Assembly: GCA_947625365.1 (NCBI GenBank)
Contig: CANQNZ010000026.1
Location: 1 to 13,893 of the forward strand
DNA: 13,893 nucleotides
Source: an uncultured Bacilli bacterium
GTDB taxonomy: Bacteria; Bacillota_I; Bacilli_A; RF39; UBA660
Reading direction: 5' to 3'
Shown: positions 6,340 through 12,701 of the stretch, piece after piece
How the letters are laid out: every line of letters begins with the position of its first letter
Numbering within the stretch: position 1 is the first letter of the stretch
Position numbers and translations under genes: made by a program
The notes under the pieces: generated by a model
Told to the model about the DNA's origin: nothing
The model's database searches: none
The model's input: the letters and a program-made list of their open reading frames with translations, nothing else

Positions 6340-8103
6340 CTACTTTACAACATATGGATTACTTTCGGTTCCATCGCCACCTGTTATTTGGACATCTGAA
6401 TTTAGATTGATAACTGGAAGCACGGCGCTAGAGTCGCCAACGCCGCTGTCGTAGTCGATGTAACCATTGTAGCTATTGAACTCATGAGCGACAGAATTAT
6501 AAGCACCATAAGGCGATATAGACCACCACCAGTAATTATGATACATATAATAATCTGAATTTACTTCATTATACCAGGGAAGTCCTGCTATATTCATTTC
6601 ATCAACTGTTAAAAGTCCTATCTTTAATTTATATAATCCTCCATAATTTTCATTAGTATCCGGACAGTTTAAACTCGGTTCATGCCTTTCTCCTACTCTT
6701 TCATACGCCCCATAATATATATAGTTATTATCAGTTTTTGAAATTTTTGGCATTGTTGTATCATTGCAGTATGTTCCATAGGCTATTTGTGAATCTTTGC
6801 TTCCCAAATTTGTATGGTACCATTGTTCTAGATATTTTTTTATATCACTATTTGTCCCTCCATTAGAGTTCACAAATGTTTCGCTACCAGTATACGTACT
6901 TTTACATGGCGATGTTTTCGTACATTTAGTATCGTTATCATATGTATAACCAACATACTTTAATCCATTAGATGTTTTATTAAATACCTGGCTTATTGGT
7001 GATATTCTATCTTTCAATATTAATCTGATTGTTCCATCTCCATTTATTCGTACAATACGCCAATCTTGATTAGCAAACTTTACATAGTTATCATTTACTT
7101 TTCCTCTTAATACATAACTAGTTCCATTATCATCAGGTGTTGCCACTATTCCCTCTTCTACATCATAACCATCAAAATATATTTCATCTGCTTTTAAAAT
7201 AGTAGTAGTATTAGCTTCAAGCACTTTATAAAGAGGGCCACCGGAAGTAAAATAATCTTCATTTGCAAATGTATACCAATTTATATACTCTGATGGATTT
7301 GTAACTCCTTCAATACAATGTTCACTTGGAGCAAAATTTCCTTGGCCATTAACGCACTGTCCATAATCTGTATAATGGACATTCATTAAAGTATCCATGA
7401 AATACTCACTACCAATCTTTATATTAACTTCTTGATTATATTTTGTATAGCTATAAAAATCATATCCATTTATCATTTCTTCTTCCGGAGTTATTGGATA
7501 ACTTTTTAATATTTTACCAGCTAATAGTCCGCTATCGCCAGCTGTTGCTTCTATTGTTATTTTAAATGTAAACTCTTTGTTTGTCCCATTTGCTACTGAT
7601 GTGTCTTCATCCATCCAACTTCTTACATCTATTATTTTTGTAGTATCAGGTGTTAATACTCCTGTCCCGATTATATATGATGCAGCAGTATTAAACCCGC
7701 TTATACTTTGAGTTGTTGTCGTTTCATATTCATTTAAGTTCTTATAGCTATCTCCTACTGCTACTTTTAAATATTGTTCATCTAACGTTGAGCTATTTTC
7801 TTTATTTAATATAACATTATATGTTGCTATTGTTTCACATGTGTTTTTAATGGTTATTTCATACGGACTATTCTGCATACCATCTTCATCTGTTTGTGGG
7901 TAACCGTGTTCTAGGGTTACTCCGTTCCCTTTAGTTTCCTGATAACTTATTGTAAAACAATCATATATATTTTTATTTACTCCTGTTTCGGTAAAGTTTC
8001 TTGTCCATAATGCATATGAGAGTGTTGCTACTGCTACTACCAGTATTAATCCTATTATAATTATTGCTACATTTCTTTTTGTTTTTTTATTTTCTTTTAT
8101 CAT
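6340..8103 (-). CDS. Large membrane-anchored surface protein with candidate variable C-terminal domain
   Basis: 587 residues. A Lys-rich start and a hydrophobic segment (about 11-31) ending SYALW resemble SipW-type signal peptides of TasA/camelysin-like proteins. A beta-rich domain follows (about 32-190, with C49 and C89), then a middle region and a C-terminal module. The latter contains WRIVRINGDGTIRLI (348-362), several Cys (394, 400, 446, 480), LLTVDEM (497-503), YWWWSISPY (524-532) and ends GGDGTESNPYVVK. I recognise this module from gut Firmicute surface proteins (DUF6273-like, from memory), often present in many copies per genome. Residues about 537-562 are rich in Tyr, Asp, Ser and Gly, with codons unlike the rest of the gene. 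The ribosome site is AGAGGTGA before the ATG. Expression is probably phase variable through the G-tract promoter. Function unknown; an adhesin or ligand-binding role is inference. Confidence 0.7.
   Translation of the reverse strand: MIKENKKTKRNVAIIIIGLILVVAVATLSYALWTRNFTETGVNKNIYDCFTISYQETKGNGVTLEHGYPQTDEDGMQNSPYEITIKNTCETIATYNVILNKENSSTLDEQYLKVAVGDSYKNLNEYETTTTQSISGFNTAASYIIGTGVLTPDTTKIIDVRSWMDEDTSVANGTNKEFTFKITIEATAGDSGLLAGKILKSYPITPEEEMINGYDFYSYTKYNQEVNIKIGSEYFMDTLMNVHYTDYGQCVNGQGNFAPSEHCIEGVTNPSEYINWYTFANEDYFTSGGPLYKVLEANTTTILKADEIYFDGYDVEEGIVATPDDNGTSYVLRGKVNDNYVKFANQDWRIVRINGDGTIRLILKDRISPISQVFNKTSNGLKYVGYTYDNDTKCTKTSPCKSTYTGSETFVNSNGGTNSDIKKYLEQWYHTNLGSKDSQIAYGTYCNDTTMPKISKTDNNYIYYGAYERVGERHEPSLNCPDTNENYGGLYKLKIGLLTVDEMNIAGLPWYNEVNSDYYMYHNYWWWSISPYGAYNSVAHEFNSYNGYIDYDSGVGDSSAVLPVINLNSDVQITGGDGTESNPYVVK
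6421..6492 (-). other. Candidate hypervariable region (DGR VR-like codon signature)
   Basis: In the last coding stretch, 15 of 23 consecutive codons (from the Val codon GTC to the Ala codon GCC) end in C, in a gene that otherwise prefers T or A endings. Thirteen of these could arise from AAC by substitution at the two adenines (TAC, GAC, AGC, GGC, ATC, GCC). The segment 6421-6470 is 58% GC against roughly 30% around it. This is the expected mark of adenine-directed mutagenic retrohoming, but no reverse transcriptase or template repeat is in the window. Confidence 0.45.
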
Positions 8104-8136
8104 TTTGACTCACCTCTTGGTATATTATCTATTTCA

Positions 8137-8167
8137 ATTATACCCCCCCCCGGAGTATCACTGTCAA
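8137..8167 (-). promoter_or_regulatory. Promoter with nine-G spacer tract, likely phase variable
   Basis: On the minus strand a perfect TTGACA -35 (8167-8162) and a perfect TATAAT -10 (8142-8137) are separated by 19 bases, nine of which are a continuous G run (8151-8143) immediately before the -10. Slippage to seven or eight Gs would give 17- or 18-base spacing and a stronger promoter, as in Neisseria porA. It drives the 587-residue surface protein gene. Confidence 0.8.
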
Positions 8168-8215
8168 CACAAAGTTTCTGCCACTGAGTTTACGAATAGT
8201 CAAAATTAAGCCATT

Positions 8216-8265
8216 TAAAAAACTAAATAAGTTTGATAATTTAGCTTACATCAAAGTTATTTAGT
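8216..8265 (-). terminator. Rho-independent terminator of cvpA-trxA
   Basis: A 9-base outer stem (8222-8230 with 8257-8265), one mismatched pair, a 6-base inner stem (8232-8237 with 8250-8255) and a 12-base loop are followed on the minus strand by six Ts. The thioredoxin stop codon (8259-8257) lies in the stem. Confidence 0.8.
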
Positions 8266-8544
8266 CATTTTAATAATTTCTTCTTTTGGAATAAAACCAA
8301 TGTTTTTTGTTTTTTCTTTACCATTTTCTATATAAATCAATGTAGGAATACTCATAACTCCATATTTTGTTGCAATCTCAGGATATTCATCAACATTAAC
8401 TTTTAAAATATCTATTTCATCTATTTCTTCTAACACTTGACCTAGCATTTTACATGGTCCACACCAATCAGCATAAAAATCAATTAAGATGGTTTTTTTT
8501 ATTTCCTTTTCAAATTCTTCTTTATTTTTTAAATATTTTATCAT
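8257..8544 (-). CDS. trxA: Thioredoxin
   Basis: A compact 95-residue thioredoxin, slightly shorter than the usual 100-110. The redox site WCGPC is at residues 27-31 within DFYADWCGPC, and the cis-proline loop is Pro67 in MSIPTL. It should reduce protein disulfides in the cytoplasm using electrons from thioredoxin reductase, which is not in the window. It starts two bases after the cvpA-family stop, and its AAAGGAG site lies within the last codons of that gene, so the two are one transcript ending at a hairpin that contains this gene's stop. The placement recalls the rnhC-zapA-cvpA-mutS2-trxA order of other Firmicutes. Assignment is secure. Confidence 0.95.
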   Translation of the reverse strand: MIKYLKNKEEFEKEIKKTILIDFYADWCGPCKMLGQVLEEIDEIDILKVNVDEYPEIATKYGVMSIPTLIYIENGKEKTKNIGFIPKEEIIKMTK

Positions 8545-8546
8545 TA

Positions 8547-9266
8547 CTATTCTCCTTTATACTTATTTATTAACAAATTTAAATTATTTATTTCTAGTTT
8601 GCCTTGATTATGTAATTTTTCTACTGTATCAATTGTAACAACCTCATGTTTTAATAAAATATCCATAGCTTCATAATTGTATTCTTCTTTATTAGAAGTA
8701 TTATCATATTTATCTTTTAATGAATATATTTCACTAATAGCTTCTGAAGTATTACGAGCAAAGTTTGTCAAAACTGGTGTATGATTAACTATAGGACTAT
8801 AAAGTTTACTATTTTGAGTAAGTTCTATAGAAAAACTAAACATCGATAAAATATAGAGCAAAGCAAAAGAATAAATAAATCCTTCTAATAACCCAAAAAT
8901 AAATCCCAATATTTTTGATGGTATACCTAAAACAATAGTAGCTTTTAACACCGACTCTAAAATACCACTAAAATGAATAATTATTCTAAGTAGTATATTT
9001 AAAATACTAAAAACAATGAAAAAAGCAATTGCTTCATATATTAAAATATTTAGAACACTAACGCCTTTAAAAACTCCACCAAAATCAATAAATGGCAAAT
9101 GAGTCATTAAAAAATTAGCTACAGGATTTTTTAAACAATATGAAAGAAAAATAACTAAAATAATGCCAATAAAACTAACACTACTTTTTATAGCACCACT
9201 TTTAAAACCTATAACAGCGCTAAATAAAATTATAAACAAAATTATTACATCCAAAATATTTATCAC
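8547..9266 (-). CDS. CvpA-family membrane protein
   Basis: A 239-residue integral membrane protein. The N-terminal half has about four hydrophobic segments (roughly 3-20, 27-45, 74-95 and 105-140) starting MINILDVIILFIILFSAVIGFKSG-like, the typical entry of the CvpA (colicin V production) family. The C-terminal part is polar and Lys/Asn-rich, probably cytoplasmic. The molecular role of the family in Firmicutes is unclear. The start is GTG at 9266-9264 with AGGAG 8 bases upstream; no ATG fits. It is followed two bases later by trxA, and divergent rnhC lies upstream, so this is the conserved rnhC-cvpA neighbourhood with zapA and mutS2 missing. A TATAAT-like -10 lies in the AT-rich intergenic stretch, but the -35 is poor. 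Confidence 0.82.
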   Translation of the reverse strand: MINILDVIILFIILFSAVIGFKSGAIKSSVSFIGIILVIFLSYCLKNPVANFLMTHLPFIDFGGVFKGVSVLNILIYEAIAFFIVFSILNILLRIIIHFSGILESVLKATIVLGIPSKILGFIFGLLEGFIYSFALLYILSMFSFSIELTQNSKLYSPIVNHTPVLTNFARNTSEAISEIYSLKDKYDNTSNKEEYNYEAMDILLKHEVVTIDTVEKLHNQGKLEINNLNLLINKYKGE

Positions 9267-9348
9267 TCTATCAACTCCTAGGTAAATTATATTATATTTT
9301 TGCTGATTTTAAAAGTAATACATGATAAAATTATTAAGAGGTGTAACC

Positions 9349-10281
9349 ATGACAATTGTATTTAAAGTAAGTGATAATATAAAAGAAAAAATGATTAAAT
9401 ATTACCAAGATTTAAAAAGAGAAAAAACTCCACCCTATGCTATTTTCCAAGCACAAGAAGAAGATACAATTATTACTTTATATAATTCTGGTAAAGTTAT
9501 GTTTCAAGGAATTAGTGCCGATATAGATGCTAACATATGGATTGACCAAGAACGACATTTAAATAATCGCATTATTGATATTAATCCTAAAAAAGAAGAT
9601 AAGAAAAAAGAGGATAAAAAAATTCTAATCAATGTTTCCTCTATTGGTTCAGATGAAGTAGGAACTGGAGACTTTTTTGGGCCAATTGTTGTTACAGCTA
9701 CTTTTGTTAGTAAAGAAAAAATAAATTATTTACTAGACTTAGGAGTTAAAGACTCTAAGAAATTAACTGATGAAAAAATTTTAAAAATTGGTAAAGAAGT
9801 AATGAATAATATTCCTCATGTCACATTTATATTAGATAATCCATCTTTTAATAAATATACTAATAAGGGCTTTAATATGAATAAAATAAAAGCTATATTA
9901 CACAATAAAGTTTTAGTAGAAATGATAAAAAAAGAGCAAGGAAATTATGATAAAATAGTCGTTGACCAGTTTGTCTATCCCCAAAAATATTATGAGCATA
10001 TAAAAGATGCTTCAGAAAAAGCAACTAATATCACTTTTATGACTCATGCCGAAGATAAATGTTTAAGTGTCGCGGCAGCTTCGATTATTAGTCGATTTAT
10101 TTTTCTAGCTAAAATGGAAAATTTAAGTAAAGAACTTAATTTGCTAATTCCTAAAGGAGCTGGAAGTAAAGTTGATGAAGTTGGTTGCCAGATAGTTAAA
10201 GAAAAAGGAGTAAAATATTTAAATAATATTGCCAAATTAAATTTTAAAAATACTGATAAAATAAAAGAAATGTTAAAATAA
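9349..10281 (+). CDS. rnhC: Ribonuclease HIII
   Basis: A 310-residue RNase HIII, normal length. An in-frame ATG at 9322 lacks a ribosome site, whereas the ATG at 9349 has AGAGGTG five bases upstream and gives the usual N-terminus. Residues 1-80 form the DUF3378/TBP-like substrate-binding domain; a Lys/Glu-rich linker (81-91) leads to the RNase H fold. The catalytic acidic residues expected for the family are visible: Asp102 and Glu103 in SDEVGTGDFFGP, Asp206 in VVDQF and Asp236 in AEDKCLSVAAASI. It cleaves the RNA strand of RNA-DNA hybrids during replication and repair. It is convergent with the sigma-4 array gene and shares a bidirectional terminator with it. The GTGDFFGP signature separates it from RNase HII. 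Confidence 0.95.
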   Translation: MTIVFKVSDNIKEKMIKYYQDLKREKTPPYAIFQAQEEDTIITLYNSGKVMFQGISADIDANIWIDQERHLNNRIIDINPKKEDKKKEDKKILINVSSIGSDEVGTGDFFGPIVVTATFVSKEKINYLLDLGVKDSKKLTDEKILKIGKEVMNNIPHVTFILDNPSFNKYTNKGFNMNKIKAILHNKVLVEMIKKEQGNYDKIVVDQFVYPQKYYEHIKDASEKATNITFMTHAEDKCLSVAAASIISRFIFLAKMENLSKELNLLIPKGAGSKVDEVGCQIVKEKGVKYLNNIAKLNFKNTDKIKEMLK

Positions 10282-10304
10282 GCATTTCTTTTATTCTGGT
10301 TTTT
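10261..10304. terminator. Bidirectional terminator between rnhC and the sigma-4 array gene
   Basis: A perfect 12-base stem (10261-10272 with 10283-10294) encloses a 10-base loop. The rnhC stop codon sits in the loop and the TAA of the opposing gene (10293-10291) in the stem. T-rich tracts follow on both strands, so one hairpin can serve both convergent genes. Confidence 0.8.
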
Positions 10305-12540
10305 TATTTTCTAATATTCTTTTAGCCACTATTGCTCCATTTAAAGATAGTGTTCCAAGCTCATTTAGATTAATAAGGCCTCTTTTTTTAATATTATTTA
10401 CACTTACTTTGCTAATATTTAATATCTCACTAATTTCTTGCAAAGAGAAATATTTGTTTCTAATATATCCTAAGCTTAATAATAATACTAATTGTTCTTC
10501 CGGATTTTCTAACAGACTAATTAACATTTTAACCTGCGCTTTATACGTTTCAAATTCTATAGCATTTGACAATTGCATTTTACGTAGTAAAAGAGCTTGT
10601 TTGATATTTAAAGATGAATTATCACTTTCTTCGGTTTTAATTTCTATACCTTGCTCGTTAAAGATATTTTGAATTGATTTTTTTATATTATTAATTTTGG
10701 AATACATACTTTTTTCTTTATAACCAAAATTATCCGCAATTTCTTGGAGTGAAAGCTCTTTTTGGCCATTTAAACCGTAATATAATTCCATAGTCTTTTT
10801 TTGTCTGTTTGATAGTTTATTTATAGCTTCGAGTATTTCCTCGAAAGTTTTACCTGAAAAAGAATTTAATAAACCATTTTGGCGCTCGCTTGTGTTTATA
10901 TCTTCTTCTAATAATTCAGGATTATTTAAGATATTTTTAAGTTTATTTTTAATTATTGCTATTTTGTTACTTTTTATATATTTTATTGTATAATTAAAAG
11001 TCTTAGCAATTTCAGAAGTCGATTGAGCTTGTTGACCGTTTAAGCCGTAAAATAATTCAAAAATTATTTTATCTTCTTCTGGCAATTTAGTTAATGCTTT
11101 TACTATGTCATCTAAAGTGTTATTAGGAAAGAAATCTAATAAATTATTTAATCTCATAGATGGATGGACTTTTCTTTTGCCCACACCTGGAAATGGTTTA
11201 TTATCTAATATTACTTGAAGCATTTTCTTTATTTTATTAATTCTTCCATATATATACTGTTTTTTATAGCCAAAGTCTTTGGCAATTTCGCTGGCTGTTA
11301 GTGACTGTTGACCGTTTAAACCGTAGTATAATTCTATAAACTTTTTATCTTGATTTGATAGTTTATTTATAGCTTCTAATATTTCATCCCTTGTTTTATT
11401 TGGAAAAAAGTCTACTAATCCTATTTTGCTTTTATTTGTATTTGTTTCCAAGAAATCAGGATTTATTAATATTTTCATAATTTTATTTCTGATATTATAA
11501 ATCTTAATATGAACATACTTTTCAGCATAATGAAATTTATCGGCTATATCAATGAAATTTACGGCTTTTTTATTATTTAAACCATAGTATAATTCCATAA
11601 TAGTTTTTTCTTGGCTTGATAGTTTATTTAGAGCTTCGAGTATTTCATCTAACGTTCTACCTGGAAAAGAATTTAATAATCTTTTCTGACGGATATTTTC
11701 GTTTATACCTTCTTCTAATAACTCAGAATTATTTAATATATTTTTAAGTTTATTTTTAACCTTATTTAATTTACGGGAAATATAGCTTTCAGCATAACCA
11801 AAATTAGTGGCTATTTCCTTTTTTGACTTTGCTTCTTGTCCATTTAAACCATAGTATAATTCTATAATCATCTTATCATCTGCCGGCAGCTTTGTTGATG
11901 CTTCTATTATGTCATCTAAAGTATTATTTGGAAAGAAAGCTAATAAATTCTTTAAACGCAAAGACATATTTACCCTTTTATTATTATAGTTATATGGTAG
12001 TTTATTATCTAATATTGCTTGAACTACTTTTTTGATATTATTAATTTTGGTATATATATAATGTCCTGCATAACCAAAATTAGTGGCTATTTCCTTTTTT
12101 GACTTTGCTTCTTGTCCATTTAAACCATAGTATAGCTCCATAATTTGTTTATCTTGATTTGATAATTTATTTATAGCCTCTAATATTTCATCTAAAGTTT
12201 TACCTGGAAAAGAGTTTAATAATCCTTTTCGGTGTCCATTTTCATTCCGGCGTAAACTTTTTTTCTGGTGCGATGTTGGTTTATCTTTCTCTAATAAATC
12301 CGGAGTAGTTAAGATTTTTTTTATTTTATTTTTAATTAATAATATTTTGCTAGTTTTTATATATTCAGTTGTATAATTAAAGGCTTTGGCAATTTCTTCG
12401 GCCGACTTTCTTTCTTGCCCATTTAAACCATAGTATAATTCTATAATTGTTTTTTCTTGGCTTGGTAGTTTTTTTATAGCTTCGAGTATTTCATCTAAAG
12501 TTTTGCCTGGAAAAGAGTTTAATAATCTTTTTACTTTCAT
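10291..12540 (-). CDS. Tandem array of seven to eight sigma-70 region-4-like HTH modules
   Basis: A 749-residue protein (ATG at 12540, with AGGGGG six bases upstream; an ATG 27 bases earlier has no ribosome site). It is built of seven copies of a roughly 90-residue unit. Each has a helical lead (LLNSFPGKTLDEILEAI-like), then a sigma region-4-like HTH: a loop like LPxQEK, the block ELYYGLNG, an EIAxxFxY helix, a YI recognition-helix position and a basic IxxIKKxIxxIL helix. The ELYYGLNG block recurs at residues 34, 135, 227, 316, 403, 495 and 585. A divergent eighth module (about 670-730, FSLQEISEILNISKVSVNNIKKRG) ends the protein. No sigma region 2, catalytic domain, signal peptide or membrane segment is visible. 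It probably binds DNA at multiple sites or touches RNA polymerase; function unknown. It is transcribed divergently from an SOS-type polymerase gene. Confidence 0.85.
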   Translation of the reverse strand: MKVKRLLNSFPGKTLDEILEAIKKLPSQEKTIIELYYGLNGQERKSAEEIAKAFNYTTEYIKTSKILLIKNKIKKILTTPDLLEKDKPTSHQKKSLRRNENGHRKGLLNSFPGKTLDEILEAINKLSNQDKQIMELYYGLNGQEAKSKKEIATNFGYAGHYIYTKINNIKKVVQAILDNKLPYNYNNKRVNMSLRLKNLLAFFPNNTLDDIIEASTKLPADDKMIIELYYGLNGQEAKSKKEIATNFGYAESYISRKLNKVKNKLKNILNNSELLEEGINENIRQKRLLNSFPGRTLDEILEALNKLSSQEKTIMELYYGLNNKKAVNFIDIADKFHYAEKYVHIKIYNIRNKIMKILINPDFLETNTNKSKIGLVDFFPNKTRDEILEAINKLSNQDKKFIELYYGLNGQQSLTASEIAKDFGYKKQYIYGRINKIKKMLQVILDNKPFPGVGKRKVHPSMRLNNLLDFFPNNTLDDIVKALTKLPEEDKIIFELFYGLNGQQAQSTSEIAKTFNYTIKYIKSNKIAIIKNKLKNILNNPELLEEDINTSERQNGLLNSFSGKTFEEILEAINKLSNRQKKTMELYYGLNGQKELSLQEIADNFGYKEKSMYSKINNIKKSIQNIFNEQGIEIKTEESDNSSLNIKQALLLRKMQLSNAIEFETYKAQVKMLISLLENPEEQLVLLLSLGYIRNKYFSLQEISEILNISKVSVNNIKKRGLINLNELGTLSLNGAIVAKRILENKKPE
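11792..12134. repeat. 67-base perfect direct repeat inside the sigma-4 array gene
   Basis: Positions 11792-11858 and 12068-12134 are identical over 67 bases, offset by 276 bases (92 codons, one module). They encode the identical stretch ending repeats 2 and 3, from YYGLNGQ to FGYA. Exact identity in otherwise diverged modules points to recent duplication or gene conversion. Confidence 0.85.
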
Positions 12541-12592
12541 TTTTATCCCCCTGTTTAACTTAAACATTTAAAGTCATCTGCCACTTTTAAAT

Positions 12593-12620
12593 ATTATACT
12601 AAAGATTACTGAAATAGCAA
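12593..12620 (-). promoter_or_regulatory. Promoter of the sigma-4 array gene
   Basis: On the minus strand TTGCTA (12620-12615) and a perfect TATAAT (12598-12593) are 16 bases apart. Transcription would start roughly 45 bases before the ATG at 12540. Its -35 is only 22 bases from the -35 of the divergent polymerase promoter. Confidence 0.65.
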
Positions 12621-12642
12621 GTTAATTTGTAAATTTTTCCAG

Positions 12643-12671
12643 TTGCCTTTTTATAAAATTATCTCTATAAT
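12643..12671 (+). promoter_or_regulatory. Promoter of the Y-family polymerase gene
   Basis: TTGCCT (12643-12648) and a perfect TATAAT (12666-12671) are separated by the optimal 17 bases. The LexA box begins 7 bases after the -10, over the expected transcription start. Confidence 0.75.
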
Positions 12672-12677
12672 TGATAT

Positions 12678-12691
12678 AGAACAAACGTTTG
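12678..12691. promoter_or_regulatory. LexA (SOS) box, Bacillus type
   Basis: The half sites GAAC and GTTT with a 4-base spacer (core 12679-12690) match 12 of 14 positions of the Firmicute consensus CGAACRNRYGTTYC, as I recall it. The site lies between the -10 and the ribosome site of the polymerase gene, the right place for LexA repression. Confidence 0.8.
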
Positions 12692-12701
12692 GAGTGATAT
12701 G

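Noticed and set aside
8104..8256. Invertible promoter segment upstream of the large surface protein gene
   Set aside because: No inverted repeats flank the promoter; the only palindrome is the trxA terminator, so slippage of the G tract is the better switch model.
10044..10235. 63-codon open frame on the minus strand within rnhC
   Set aside because: It lies antisense to the catalytic core of RNase HIII, has no ribosome site and no recognisable product.
10409..10672. 87-codon open frame on the plus strand opposite the sigma-4 array gene
   Set aside because: It is antisense to the C-terminal module of a clear repeat protein and has no supporting start signal or family match.
10291..12540. TALE- or PPR-like programmable binding array
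   Set aside because: Each unit is about 90 residues with its own HTH, much larger than TALE (about 34) or PPR (about 35) units, and no paired code positions can be seen.
12541..12567. Upstream ATG as the start of the sigma-4 array gene
   Set aside because: There is no ribosome site before it, while the ATG at 12540 follows AGGGGG at good spacing and directly begins the first repeat.
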